Positions 52,975-62,084 of a stretch of DNA of 64,000 nucleotides are shown here, piece after piece. Where the stretch lies: NCBI GenBank assembly GCA_963696405.1, contig CAVOJY010000006.1:806001-870000 (forward strand). The letters run 5' to 3'. A program made the translations under genes and the position numbers. Within the stretch, counting starts at the first letter, position 1, and each line of letters starts with the position of its first letter. Below the pieces are notes generated by a model that was given only the letters and a program-made list of their open reading frames with translations, had not been told where the DNA came from and made no database searches. The stretch is from CAVOJY01 sp963696405. GTDB taxonomy: Bacteria > Chloroflexota > Limnocylindria > Limnocylindrales > CSP1-4.

Positions 52975-55083
52975 TCAGGGCGGATCGGCAGGGTCATAGC
53001 GGTAGACGCCTCGGCGCCAGACCCGCTCGAACCCCATCCGGAGCTGGTTCCGCTCCGAGGGTCCGTCGTAGGCCACCTGCGTGGTCAGCACCGTGCAACC
53101 AAGCCGTTCCGCCAGTCGCGCCCGGGCGGCGATGAGCGCGGCATGGATCCCACGCCCGCGGTACGCCGGCAGGACGCTCGCCGGTCCGAGGTTGCCCACG
53201 CCGCGGTAGACGAAGAGGCCGGCGCCCCCGACCGGCACACGATCGATCTCGGCGACGAGGAGATGGAGCCGCCGATCGCGTGCCAGCGAGGGCGCGACTC
53301 GCATCCAGGCCTCGCCGGTGACTGCGTCCATCTCGAACCCGGCGACCACGACCTCCTCCCAGCGAAGCACGTCTACGTCCGGGCCCGCTCCGCGTCCCTG
53401 GCCCGGACCCAGGCCATGGTCGCGGCCGGCCGCGGCTGGGCCGGCGATTGAGCGGACAACGAGACCCGGGGTTGGGCGGGGCTCCCGAACGCGTGCCGGT
53501 TCTGCCGCGAGCACTGCGCCGAGGCGTTCGGGCACAGCCCCCGTCCACGGCGGCTCGGCCACATCGAGCCACCCCACCACCCTGTGCGCGCGGAAGTAGG
53601 CAAGCGCCTCGGGCATGAGATGCGGGAGTGTCCGCAGCCCGACGGCCATGTTGAAGTTGGCGTCCGGAACGGAGGGTGTCGCGGCCACCGCCAGGTCGCC
53701 GTCGTCGAGGAGCCGCAGGTCGATGCCGCCGGCGATGGCTGCCCGCCAGGTCGCCAGGGCGTACGCTCGCTCCGCGGCATCGAGGTAGTCGAGGAGGCGG
53801 TGCGTTGGCGCCAGCGAGCCCGGCGTGGGCGGAAGTACCCGCACGGAGTCGCCCTCGCGCACGTGCCCCGGCTCGAGCACGCGGGCATACAGCCGCGAGT
53901 CGCCGGGGTGGGCGAGGACCGACACGCGACCGATCTGACGATCCGTGAAGCTGCCTCGGATGGTTGCGCATGGGTTGCACGGGCCGGAGATCTCGAGGAC
54001 GACCCGCTCGCCTACTGTCAGCCGGTCGCCGGGGTACAGGTCTCCCAGCTCGATCCCCTCGAGAGTCAGGTTCTCGCCGAGCGACCCGGGCCCGACCGGG
54101 TGGCCCTCGGCGCGGAGGCGAGCCAGCGCTTCGATCGAGTAGAGGCAGACGGCGCGGTGCGGCCCGCCGTGCTCCGTTCGGTCGTGATGGCCGTCGCCCT
54201 CGAGGCCGAGGGCCCCGACCCGCGCTGAGGGCACGGGCTGTTTCGGTACGCCGCCGGGGGAGACGCTGACCCGGACGACTCGCCCGCTCGTCGCGGCCAT
54301 GGGAAACGCGGTGCGCACATCGGGGGTTGTTGAGCGCCGCTCCCCTCGCCTGCCGACGAGGTCGGCCACGTCGTTGAAATCGGCCAGGCTGATCGCCCGC
54401 CGCAGAACATCGTCGAGCATCGAGGCCGTCAGGCGCCCCGTGAAGGTGTTCTGCTGGCTCGGGTGGTAACTGCCGATGAGCCGGCACGGGCCGATCGCCG
54501 CCTCCGCACCGTGCCCGAAGCGGGGAACCGGCCTGGCCGTGTGACCGAGGGCGGCGACCGCCCGAAGGATGCCATCCCACGCGAACGCCCCGAGCGCGAC
54601 GATGACGCGCGCGTCGCGGAGCGCGGCCAGCTCGCGGGCCAGGAAGGGCACGCACCGGTCGCGCTCGTCCGGCGCCGGCCGGTTCGCGGGCGGACAGCAT
54701 CGCACGACGGCTGTGATGAACACGTCGCGGAGCGCCAGCCCATCCTCGACCGAGCGGGAAACCGGTTGGCTGGCGAGCCCCACACGGTGGAGCGCTGCGT
54801 GGAGAAAATCGCCCGCCCGGTCGCCGGTGAACATGCGGCCCGTCCGGTTCGAGCCATGGGCACCCGGCGCCAGCCCGACCACCACGATCCCCGCTGCGGG
54901 CTCTCCCCAGCCCGGCACCGGGCGACCCCAGTACGTCTCGCCCGCGTACCGCTGCACCTTGCTGGACGCAGCCGCCTCCCGCCAGTTGACGAGCCGCGGG
55001 CACGCGCGACACACAACGACCTCCGCCTCGACCGCGGCAAGGATCCCGCTGCGGACTTCGGCAGGGCGGGGAACATCCTCCAC
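52975..55083 (-). CDS. uracil-DNA glycosylase (type 5) - MOSC - GNAT fused reading frame
   Basis: One uninterrupted frame codes for 702 residues; GTG start at 55083. Residues about 1-245 are a type 5 (UDGb-like) glycosylase: cluster cysteines in VVCRACPRLVNW and AVVRCCPP, active-site GLAPGAHGSNRTGRMFTGD and GSYHPSQQNTFTGRL. Residues about 262-420 are a MOSC domain (SVSPGGVPKQPV, LGLEGDGHHDRTEHGG, GSLGENLTLEGIELGDL, and the cysteine in ISGPCNPCATIRG). Residues about 430-700 end in a GNAT fold (VLPAYRGRGIHAALIAARARL). The glycosylase repairs deaminated cytosine; MOSC proteins often handle molybdopterin sulfur. An ATG at 54300 could be a separate start of MOSC-GNAT, but it has no ribosome binding site. 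Confidence 0.8.
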   Translation of the reverse strand: MEDVPRPAEVRSGILAAVEAEVVVCRACPRLVNWREAAASSKVQRYAGETYWGRPVPGWGEPAAGIVVVGLAPGAHGSNRTGRMFTGDRAGDFLHAALHRVGLASQPVSRSVEDGLALRDVFITAVVRCCPPANRPAPDERDRCVPFLARELAALRDARVIVALGAFAWDGILRAVAALGHTARPVPRFGHGAEAAIGPCRLIGSYHPSQQNTFTGRLTASMLDDVLRRAISLADFNDVADLVGRRGERRSTTPDVRTAFPMAATSGRVVRVSVSPGGVPKQPVPSARVGALGLEGDGHHDRTEHGGPHRAVCLYSIEALARLRAEGHPVGPGSLGENLTLEGIELGDLYPGDRLTVGERVVLEISGPCNPCATIRGSFTDRQIGRVSVLAHPGDSRLYARVLEPGHVREGDSVRVLPPTPGSLAPTHRLLDYLDAAERAYALATWRAAIAGGIDLRLLDDGDLAVAATPSVPDANFNMAVGLRTLPHLMPEALAYFRAHRVVGWLDVAEPPWTGAVPERLGAVLAAEPARVREPRPTPGLVVRSIAGPAAAGRDHGLGPGQGRGAGPDVDVLRWEEVVVAGFEMDAVTGEAWMRVAPSLARDRRLHLLVAEIDRVPVGGAGLFVYRGVGNLGPASVLPAYRGRGIHAALIAARARLAERLGCTVLTTQVAYDGPSERNQLRMGFERVWRRGVYRYDPADPP

Positions 55084-55178
55084 GCCCCGTTTGTACCACG
55101 AGCGAGCATGGCCCCGGCATGGCCCGAGCGTGCCGGCAACGCCATGTGCCGGGGCGGTGCGGGCGCGCCGTTGCTCGT

Positions 55179-55973
55179 TCAGCGAGGCTTCCGCTGGCGG
55201 ACCGACGGGCGAGCCGCCCAGAGCCGATCGCCGCGCACTGCCACCCAGAGGATTGCGGGGTCAGCCGGCATTGACCGAGACGTGCTCAGGGCGGCCAACC
55301 ACGCGGATCCGGAGCCCGGAAACCGGGCGGCGAAGAGGGCGCCGTGATCCGCGACGAGGCGCCGGTTCCGCAGGGTGGACCGCACGACCCAGCAGCCGCA
55401 CACTCGTGGCGGCCGCTCGTCGCCCACCGGCGCCCGGCCGATCGCGGCCGCGCCCACCCTGGAGATCCGTCGGTCCCAGGCGCGGAAAGCGGCACCGACG
55501 TCGTCGAACCAGTCCCAGGCATCGATGAGGGCGTGCTCCTGCCCGCGCCTGAGAAGGACGTCGGCGGCCCGCGAGCGCGAGCGGTCGGCATCGATCGGCG
55601 CCTCTGGCAGGGCCATCCACCCTCCGTGGGCCGCCGTCCGCACGATCAGCTCTTGGTGGCGGAGATGGACCGCGTCACGGGGGCCATCTGCGGCCGAAGT
55701 CGCCTCCAGGTATGCGCGCAGGTCGGTCCCCGTCGCACGGGCAACACGGCACCAGACGCGGAGGGACACGCAGGAGCCCCGGCCGCGCTCCAGTTCGCTC
55801 ACCGTAGACTGCGCAACCGCTGCCGCGCCCGCGACCGCCCGCTGCGTTCGATTCTCCCGGTGGCGGGCGTCCCGCACCGAGCGGCCGAGGGCCCCCGCGA
55901 GCGTGCGCGCCCGCTCGTCCGCCGCGACCTGCTCGCGGGATCGCCTGACCCGAGATCGTCTGCGCGCCGGCAT
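55179..55973 (-). CDS. XRE-family transcriptional regulator with C-terminal extension
   Basis: The protein has 264 residues. Residues about 20-90 form a helix-turn-helix of the XRE type: RSVRDARHRENRTQRAVAGAA, AAVAQSTVSELERGRGSCVSL, with the recognition helix in VAQSTVSELERG. The C-terminal 150 residues (DAWDWFDDVGAAFRAWDRRI, CGCWVVRSTLRNRRLVADH) resemble a nuclease- or sensor-like domain, not recognised. ATG at 55973 sits immediately next to a 13-base ATCAGTAGTAGTG element in its 5' region. Other genes in this gap: none. Confidence 0.7.
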   Translation of the reverse strand: MPARRRSRVRRSREQVAADERARTLAGALGRSVRDARHRENRTQRAVAGAAAVAQSTVSELERGRGSCVSLRVWCRVARATGTDLRAYLEATSAADGPRDAVHLRHQELIVRTAAHGGWMALPEAPIDADRSRSRAADVLLRRGQEHALIDAWDWFDDVGAAFRAWDRRISRVGAAAIGRAPVGDERPPRVCGCWVVRSTLRNRRLVADHGALFAARFPGSGSAWLAALSTSRSMPADPAILWVAVRGDRLWAARPSVRQRKPR

Positions 55974-55986
55974 ATCAGTAGTAGTG
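55974..55986 (-). promoter_or_regulatory. candidate operator, copy 1
   Basis: On the minus strand the 13 bases read CACTACTACTGAT and end directly at the ATG of the XRE gene. A copy with one difference occurs inverted at 56268-56280. Placement on the start codon suggests autoregulation by the XRE protein. Confidence 0.35.
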
Positions 55987-56267
55987 TTGCCATCGGCGGT
56001 TACCGCCGCCTTACCGCCAGATGACGCGGGTGCCTGCTCGCCCTGGACACGGACGCGGAGGAAGATCACCCCCCCGGACGGTGCCCGGGTCCTCGAGCCC
56101 GGTTGTTGCGTGTCGAGCTGAGGGCTCCGGAGTGCGCCCGCGAGCATCAGTGACGTCCGCTCGGCAGGCCCGGTCCTTCCCGCCTGGTCCCCTCCGCGCA
56201 TCCTGCAGCCCGCCGCTCGCTTTGTCTCCGGCCCCCGCCCCTCGCTCCCGCCGGCGTTGCCTCATAC

Positions 56268-56280
56268 CAGTACTACTGAT
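56268..56280 (+). promoter_or_regulatory. candidate operator, copy 2
   Basis: On the plus strand CAGTACTACTGAT is inverted relative to copy 1 at 55974-55986, which differs at one base, and lies 281 bases from it. Both may bind the XRE regulator. Confidence 0.35.
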
Positions 56281-56483
56281 CGCGGACGGGCTGGGCGGCA
56301 GCGGCAGGGCTGCTGGCAGCGGACGGGTTGGCCGCTGCGGACGAGCTCACGGGCGCTGGTGATCCGCGAAGCGCGGAGGGTCGGCGACGAGCAGCGAACG
56401 TTCTGACCGCGCGACACCGCGGGACGGGCGGGTGACCGGTCACCCATTCGCGACGAATGCCGTAATGCCCGGCCCGCCAGCCG

Positions 56484-56520
56484 TGCGATAATCGGCACGG
56501 GCGCAACGATCGGTCCCGTG
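56484..56520 (+). promoter_or_regulatory. extended -10 and hairpin upstream of pdxS
   Basis: TGCGATAAT (56484-56492) fits the extended -10 pattern TGnTATAAT. Just downstream, CACGGG (56496-56501) and CCCGTG (56515-56520) can pair over a 13-base loop, at or after the transcription start, so the leader may form a stem or bind a regulator. The leader to the ATG at 56591 is about 90 bases. Confidence 0.45.
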
Positions 56521-56590
56521 CGGCGGTGGTATGCCGCGGATAAGGGGACCGGCCAAGCAGCGCCGTCGATCCTGAGGACAGATTCGACCG

Positions 56591-57478
56591 ATGAGCACCG
56601 AAACGTCGACGTGGGCGACCAAGAAGGGTCTCGCCCAGATGCTCAAGGGCGGCGTCATCATGGACGTCGTCACCGCCGAGCACGCGAAGATCGCCGAGGA
56701 TGCGGGTGCGTGCGCCGTGATGGCGCTCGAGCGCGTACCGGCGGACATTCGCGCCTCGGGCGGCGTGGCGCGCATGAGCGACCCGGCCCTCATCGAGCAG
56801 ATCATGAACGCCGTGACCATCCCGGTGATGGCCAAGGCTCGCATCGGCCACTTCGTCGAGGCGCAGATCCTCGAAGCGCTCGGCGTCGACTACATCGACG
56901 AGTCCGAAGTTCTCACGCCGGCCGACGAGGCGTATCACATCGACAAGCACCAGTTCAAGGTCCCGTTCGTCTGCGGGTGCCGCGACCTGGGCGAGGCGCT
57001 CAGGCGCATCGCCGAGGGAGCCGCCATGATCCGCACGAAGGGCGAGGCCGGCAGCGGCAACATCGTCGAGGCGGTGCGGCACATCCGCTCCGTCTGGTCG
57101 GGCATTCACCGGCTCGAGTCGATGCGTCCAGATGAGCTGTTTACCGCGGCCAAGGAGCTGCAGGCCCCGTATGAGCTCGTCAAGGAGGTCGCGGCGGCCG
57201 GGAAGCTCCCCGTCGTCAACTTCGTTGCCGGCGGCATCTCAACCCCGGCGGATGCCGCGCTTGCCATGCAGCTCGGTGCCGAGGGCGTTTTCGTCGGCTC
57301 GGGCATCTTCAAGTCCGAGGACCCCGCCCGCCGCGCTCGCGCCATCGTCCAGGCCACCACGCACTTCAACGATCCGAAGATCCTCGCCGAGGTGTCAAAG
57401 GGTCTCGGGACGCCGATGCGCGGGCTCGAGATCTCCACCATCCCCGAGGCCGAGCGGCTCGCGGTCCGCGGCTGGTAG
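56591..57478 (+). CDS. pdxS: pyridoxal 5'-phosphate synthase lyase subunit
   Basis: The protein has 295 residues, full length for PdxS. Hallmarks are KGGVIMDVVTAEHAKIAEDAGA with the active-site lysine-bearing MAKARIGHFVEAQ, DYIDESEVLTPAD, FVCGCRDLGEALRRIAEGA, MIRTKGEAGSGNIVEAV, and VNFVAGGISTPADAALAMQLG. It condenses ribose 5-phosphate, glyceraldehyde 3-phosphate and ammonia into PLP, taking ammonia from PdxT, whose gene follows 70 bases later. Highly conserved; there is no sign of damage. Confidence 0.95.
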   Translation: MSTETSTWATKKGLAQMLKGGVIMDVVTAEHAKIAEDAGACAVMALERVPADIRASGGVARMSDPALIEQIMNAVTIPVMAKARIGHFVEAQILEALGVDYIDESEVLTPADEAYHIDKHQFKVPFVCGCRDLGEALRRIAEGAAMIRTKGEAGSGNIVEAVRHIRSVWSGIHRLESMRPDELFTAAKELQAPYELVKEVAAAGKLPVVNFVAGGISTPADAALAMQLGAEGVFVGSGIFKSEDPARRARAIVQATTHFNDPKILAEVSKGLGTPMRGLEISTIPEAERLAVRGW

Positions 57479-57548
57479 GACGGCGGATCGAGAAGGCAAG
57501 GCTGCGGGGACGGCCGGCGAGAGACCGGACGCACCGGATGGCCCGGCC

Positions 57549-58232
57549 ATGAAGATCGGCGTCCTGGCGCTCCAGGGAGCGTTCATCGAGCACGTTCACG
57601 TCCTCCGCCGGATCGGCGTCGAGGCCGTCGAGGTGCGCCTGCCCGAGCACCTCGAAGGCATCAGCGGTCTGATCCTCCCCGGCGGGGAGAGCACGACCAT
57701 GCGCCTGCTGCTCGACCGCTGGGAGCTCCGGGAGCCGATCCTCCGGTTCGCCCACGAGGGCGCGCCGATCCTGGGAACCTGCGCCGGGATGATCCTGCTG
57801 GCCCGCTGCATCGTGGACGGCGATGAGCCGGTGCTGCCGCTCGTGGACATCGACGTCCGGCGGAATGCCTTCGGCCGGCAGCTCGAGAGCTTCGAGGCGG
57901 ACCTGCTCGTACCGGTCCTGGGCGACGTGCCCGTGCACGGGGTGTTCATCCGGGCCCCCATCGTGGAGCGCGCCGGTCCCGACGTGGACGTCCTTGCCGC
58001 GCTGCCGGACGGGCGGATCGTCGCCGTGCGCCAGCGGAACGTGATCGCGCTGGCGTTCCATCCGGAACTGGCGGCCGAGGTTAGGTTCCACCGACTCCTG
58101 ACCACGATGGCCGAGGAGTGGGAGAGCCCCGGCGAGGGGACGGGCCGCCGCCGTCACCCGCTGCGGCGTGACGGCCGCGACGCCGGCAACACCCTCGACG
58201 CCCGCCAGCTCGTCTCGGAGGCGGACGGATGA
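57549..58232 (+). CDS. pdxT: pyridoxal 5'-phosphate synthase glutaminase subunit
   Basis: The protein has 227 residues. The class I glutaminase triad is visible: nucleophile Cys in PILGTCAGMILLA, His-Glu in ALAFHPEL, with GLILPGGESTTMRLLLDR forming the family loop. The last about 35 residues (ESPGEGTGRRRHPLRRDGRD) are a basic extra tail not usual for PdxT. It delivers ammonia to PdxS. Its stop overlaps the next gene's ATG (ATGA). Confidence 0.95.
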   Translation: MKIGVLALQGAFIEHVHVLRRIGVEAVEVRLPEHLEGISGLILPGGESTTMRLLLDRWELREPILRFAHEGAPILGTCAGMILLARCIVDGDEPVLPLVDIDVRRNAFGRQLESFEADLLVPVLGDVPVHGVFIRAPIVERAGPDVDVLAALPDGRIVAVRQRNVIALAFHPELAAEVRFHRLLTTMAEEWESPGEGTGRRRHPLRRDGRDAGNTLDARQLVSEADG

Positions 58233-59308
58233 ACAGCCGTCCCGGCCGGGTGCGCGCCGCGCGCCTGACGGACCTGGCGGCGCTCGGCGACCTCTCCCGC
58301 CTCTCCCACGACGCGGATGGGAAAGACGCGCCCGGCGTGCGCTCACTGGGCCTGCCGGTGCATCCGAGCAGTCTGGGGGTCTTCAACCTGTTCCGGATGC
58401 CGCTTGCCGCCTTCCGGCCCACCGACCAGCTCTACGTGTACGAGGAGGGCAACCGCCTCGCGGGCCTGGCGCGGGTCGAGCGCGACTCGCAGCGCGACGA
58501 GTGGACGATCGTCGAGCTGGACGCCGTCGGGTTCCTGGAGGCGGGTGACATCCGGCTGCGACTGGTCCAGCACCTGCTGCGCGATGGCGCCCGGCGAGGC
58601 GTGGCCCGAGTGCACGTCGCGTGCGCCGACGAGGGCGGAAACGTGGCGCTCTTCATGCAGGCCGGGTTCGTCAGCTACAGCCAGGAGCGGATCCTCTACC
58701 GCTCGCCCGACCAGCCGCTCCCGTCCGGCATCGACACCGCCGCGAAGCGGCCCAGTGGGGCGTTCGAGGGGATCCGGCCGGCCGTTCCACTCGACGCGCT
58801 GGCCCTCAGCCGCGCGTACGGTGCGGTCACCCCCGCGCCGGTTGCCCGCCTCGAAAGCTACCGTCTGGGCGACTGGGAGCGGCAGGGCAGCCAGTGGCGG
58901 GTTCCCCGGAGCAGCCTCACTCCGATACTGCGCTTCGCCGACGTCGAGGCTTACGTGCAGGAGGCGCCCGGAGGGGGACCCGACGGTACGCAGCTCGCGG
59001 GGTTCGTGCAGGTCGGCGTGGCGAAGGAAGACCAGCCGGACTACCTTCGAGTGCTCGTCCTCCCGGGACACGACCCGGAGCCGCTCATCCTCTTCGGGCT
59101 GGGGATCATCGGCGAGAGCGCCGCGTCGCACCGGGGGAGCGGGCACCGTCAAGAGCATGGGATCCTCTGTCCCGTGCGAACCTACGAGTCGCCCGTCGAC
59201 CGCCGGCTCGAGGACCACGGCTTCGAGGCGACGGCGACGGTTACCCTGCTCCTGAAGGACGCGCTCGTCCGCGTGGCCGAGCCCGTGCTCGTGCCGGCGA
59301 TCAGGTGA
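58229..59308 (+). CDS. GNAT-related protein of unknown substrate
   Basis: The protein has 359 residues. The N-terminal part (about 8-155) looks like a GNAT domain: VRAARLTDLAALGDLSRL, YEEGNRLAGLARVERDSQRDE, RLVQHLLRDGARRGVARVH and NVALFMQAGFVSYSQERI. The remaining half has LRVLVLPGHDPEPLILFGLG and VRTYESPVDRRLEDHGFE, which matches a second GNAT-like fold (Q/R-x-x-G loop missing). It is co-translated with pdxT and followed by the R3H ATPase. Role unknown. Confidence 0.65.
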   Translation: MNSRPGRVRAARLTDLAALGDLSRLSHDADGKDAPGVRSLGLPVHPSSLGVFNLFRMPLAAFRPTDQLYVYEEGNRLAGLARVERDSQRDEWTIVELDAVGFLEAGDIRLRLVQHLLRDGARRGVARVHVACADEGGNVALFMQAGFVSYSQERILYRSPDQPLPSGIDTAAKRPSGAFEGIRPAVPLDALALSRAYGAVTPAPVARLESYRLGDWERQGSQWRVPRSSLTPILRFADVEAYVQEAPGGGPDGTQLAGFVQVGVAKEDQPDYLRVLVLPGHDPEPLILFGLGIIGESAASHRGSGHRQEHGILCPVRTYESPVDRRLEDHGFEATATVTLLLKDALVRVAEPVLVPAIR

Positions 59309-59334
59309 ACCGCCATCAGGTGAAAGGAGAACTC

Positions 59335-61422
59335 GTGTCTGGGTCTGAACCGACCACGACCGACGACCTCGACGCCCTGCTGGTGGCGCTCCCGCCGGAG
59401 ATCGCGGAGCGACTTCGGGTGCTGCCCCGTGAGCGCGATTTCATCGAGCTGGTGATGGACCTCGGCAGGCGTCCCGAGGCGCGCTTCGGAACCGGCGGCG
59501 GGGAGGAACTCCTGCTGGATCGCGAAGTCGCGGAGAATGATCTGCGCTACGTGGCCGACCACGTGGGGACGTTCGGAGATGACAACCGCGCGGGCATCGA
59601 GCGCACGCTCCACCGCATCAGCGCCATCCGAAACCGCGCGGGCAAGATCGTTGGACTCACCTGCCGCGTGGGTCGCGCGGTCTTCGGCACCATCGAGATC
59701 GTCGAGGACCTCGTCGAATCCGGGAGGTCCATCCTCATCATGGGCCGGCCCGGCATCGGCAAGACGACGATGCTGCGCGAGGCCGCCCGCGTGCTCGCCG
59801 ACAAGATGGACAAGCGGGTCGTGGTGGTGGACACGTCCAACGAGATCGCCGGCGACGGCGACATCCCGCACCCGGGCATCGGTCGGGCGCGGCGGATGCA
59901 GGTGAAGACGCCCACGCTCCAGCACGCCGTGATGATCGAGGCGGTGGAGAACCACATGCCCGAGGTGATCGTCATCGACGAGATCGGGACGGAGCTGGAG
60001 GCACTGGCTGCGCGGACGATCGCGGAGCGCGGCGTCCAGCTCATCGGCACCGCCCACGGCAACACCCTCGACAACCTCATGTTGAACCCGACCCTGTCTG
60101 ACCTGATCGGCGGGATCCAGACGGTCACGCTCGGAGACGAAGAGGCTCGTCGTCGCCGAACGCAGAAGAGCGTGCTCGAGCGGAAGGCGCCGCCGACCTT
60201 CGATGTCGTGGTGGAGATCCAGGAGCGGGACCGGGTCATGGTCCACACGAGCGTCGCCGACAGCGTGGACGCCCTGCTCCGCGGCGATCCTGTCTCGCCC
60301 GAGCTCCGGTGGCGCGACGAGGGCGGCGTGCACCGCAGCCAGGCGCGTCCGCGGCCCGCGCCGTCGAAGGGTCTTGCCGACCGCTTCGCCGGTCTCGTCG
60401 GGAACGGCATGTGGCGGACCGAGCCGGGCTGGCGGGGAGACACCGGGTACCGTTCGACGAACCCATGGGAGCCCGAGCGGGACATCCGTTCGGGACCGGG
60501 CGGCCGCGGCTCCCCGGCCGGGTGGCGCGCCGGCGCCGGCCGTGGGGGCGCCGGCCGCGGGAGCGGGTATGTCGCCGCCGGCCAGGGTCCGTACCGCGCA
60601 GGCGAGATCGCCGACCGCCGCCCGGTCGAGGCCGGTTCCGTGCCTGCGCCGGAGCTGCGCGAGCGCGACGTGCGGGAGATCGAGCGTGAGCGTGCCTGGC
60701 GGGACTCGGCCGAGCGCGCGCTCGAGGGACGGATTGCAGAGGGGCCCGACCGACCCACTGTCGGTGAGCCCGAGGCCGGCCGACCCGAGGACGACCGGCT
60801 CGATGCCGGCGATCCTGATGCCGGCGGGGCAGGCCTCGGCGTCGAGCCGGGTGGGTACCCCGCGGACGGCCAGCCGGGTGTCACGCGCCGCGCCTCCTAC
60901 GACACGCTCGGGAGCGTCGCGCCCGACGGTTACGCGACGTCTCTGCCCACCCTCCGCGTCCTCGGCTTCGGGATCAGCCGCAAGCGGCTTGAACAGGCCG
61001 TCCGTGAGCTGCAGCTTCCCGTCGTGGTCGTCCGCGACGCCGAGGAGGCCGACGTCGTGATCACGCTCCGGACGTACTACCGGCAGAAGCCCGCGGCGAT
61101 CCGCGATGCCGAGGAACGGGCGATCCCCATCTACGTCCTCAAGTCGAACACGATCATCCAGATGGAGGCCTGCCTGACCTCGCTCTTTGCCATCCAGGTG
61201 GATCCGCGCGAGGCGGCGCTGCGTGAGACCGAGGAAGCGATCGGGCTCGTCCTCGATCGCGCGGAGCCCGTGGAGCTCTCGCCGCAGAACGCGTACGTGC
61301 GACGGCTTCAGCATCAGATGGCCGAGCGCGCGAACGTCGTGTCCCAGTCCAAGGGGCGTGAACCGTACCGGCGCGTCCGCCTCTACCCCGACCGGCCCGA
61401 CCGCTCGCGCGCCTGGCGGTAG
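59335..61422 (+). CDS. SpoIIIAA-like AAA ATPase with R3H domain
   Basis: The protein has 695 residues; GTG preceded by AAAGGAGA. Residues about 20-310 are the SpoIIIAA/Ycf45-like ATPase: Walker A GRPGIGKTTMLRE (about 137-149), Walker B VIVIDEIGTELEALAA (about 211), and GTAHGNTLDNLM. Residues about 325-535 are a low-complexity Arg/Gly/Pro/Glu linker with GAGRGGAGRGS, and the end has a conserved domain (LRVLGFGISRKRLEQAV, then VITLRTYYRQKP) with a C-terminal R3H region (QNAYVRRLQHQMAERANVVS). It should bind single-stranded nucleic acid and hydrolyse ATP. Homologues usually sit next to tmk, as here. Confidence 0.85.
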   Translation: MSGSEPTTTDDLDALLVALPPEIAERLRVLPRERDFIELVMDLGRRPEARFGTGGGEELLLDREVAENDLRYVADHVGTFGDDNRAGIERTLHRISAIRNRAGKIVGLTCRVGRAVFGTIEIVEDLVESGRSILIMGRPGIGKTTMLREAARVLADKMDKRVVVVDTSNEIAGDGDIPHPGIGRARRMQVKTPTLQHAVMIEAVENHMPEVIVIDEIGTELEALAARTIAERGVQLIGTAHGNTLDNLMLNPTLSDLIGGIQTVTLGDEEARRRRTQKSVLERKAPPTFDVVVEIQERDRVMVHTSVADSVDALLRGDPVSPELRWRDEGGVHRSQARPRPAPSKGLADRFAGLVGNGMWRTEPGWRGDTGYRSTNPWEPERDIRSGPGGRGSPAGWRAGAGRGGAGRGSGYVAAGQGPYRAGEIADRRPVEAGSVPAPELRERDVREIERERAWRDSAERALEGRIAEGPDRPTVGEPEAGRPEDDRLDAGDPDAGGAGLGVEPGGYPADGQPGVTRRASYDTLGSVAPDGYATSLPTLRVLGFGISRKRLEQAVRELQLPVVVVRDAEEADVVITLRTYYRQKPAAIRDAEERAIPIYVLKSNTIIQMEACLTSLFAIQVDPREAALRETEEAIGLVLDRAEPVELSPQNAYVRRLQHQMAERANVVSQSKGREPYRRVRLYPDRPDRSRAWR

Positions 61423-61436
61423 GGCGGACGACGGGG

Positions 61437-62084
61437 ATGGCAGCCGGGTTTCGCGGGCGCTTCGTCACCATCGAGGGACCGGACGGATCGGGCAAGTCGA
61501 CGCAGGCCGCCCGGCTAGCAGTGTCGCTCCGATCCGCCGGCCGTGCCGTCTGCCTCACCCGCGAGCCCGGCGGCACGGCCGTCGGCGAGCGCATCCGCGG
61601 CGTCCTGCTGGGTCTCTCCGGCGAGCAGCACGCTCCGCTCACCGACGCGTTCCTGTTCAACGCCGCCCGGATCCAGCACGTCGCCGAGGTGATCCGCCCG
61701 GCACTTGAGCGGGGCGAAATCGTGGTCTGCGATCGCTTCGCCGACTCGACCCTCGCGTACCAGGGATATGGAAGCGGTGCCGCCCTGGCGACGCTCCGGG
61801 AACTCGAACAGGCGGTGATCGGCACGGTGCGGCCGGATCTGACCATCCTGCTGGACCTGCCGGTCGCGGTGGGGCTGGCGCGGCGCCTTCGGGGTCCAGC
61901 GGACGAGGTGTCACGGTTCGAGGCGGACCCCACCTTCGACGTTGCGTTCCACGAGCGGGTCCGCGCGGGGTACCTCGAGATGGCGCGCGGAGAGCCCGCG
62001 CGGTGGCGGGTCGTGGACGCGGACGGGAGAGCGGACGACCTGGCGGCGCGGGTGCTGCAGGTCGTCGAGGAGGCCCTGGCCTAG
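61437..62084 (+). CDS. tmk: thymidylate kinase
   Basis: The protein has 215 residues. P-loop FVTIEGPDGSGKSTQAARL, LID-region and DRFADSTLAYQGYG, with TREPGGTAVGERIR and DLTILLDLPVAVGLARR. It phosphorylates dTMP to dTDP. It starts 14 bases after the R3H ATPase stop. Its stop and that of the convergent GGDEF gene overlap by four bases. Confidence 0.95.
   Translation: MAAGFRGRFVTIEGPDGSGKSTQAARLAVSLRSAGRAVCLTREPGGTAVGERIRGVLLGLSGEQHAPLTDAFLFNAARIQHVAEVIRPALERGEIVVCDRFADSTLAYQGYGSGAALATLRELEQAVIGTVRPDLTILLDLPVAVGLARRLRGPADEVSRFEADPTFDVAFHERVRAGYLEMARGEPARWRVVDADGRADDLAARVLQVVEEALA

Larger units (their letters stand above)
55974..56590. other. 617-base intergenic region
   Basis: This is the only gap over 300 bases. 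It holds one element of 13 bases adjoining the regulator start and an inverted partner at 56268-56280, and a promoter-like segment for pdxS at 56484-56520. Short open frames on both strands lack ribosome binding sites and typical codon pattern. Nothing else supported. Confidence 0.7.

Noticed and set aside
54290..54310. Separate MOSC-GNAT gene start at ATG 54300
   Set aside because: No ribosome binding site is present and the frame is open through the glycosylase, so I kept one gene and noted the alternative.
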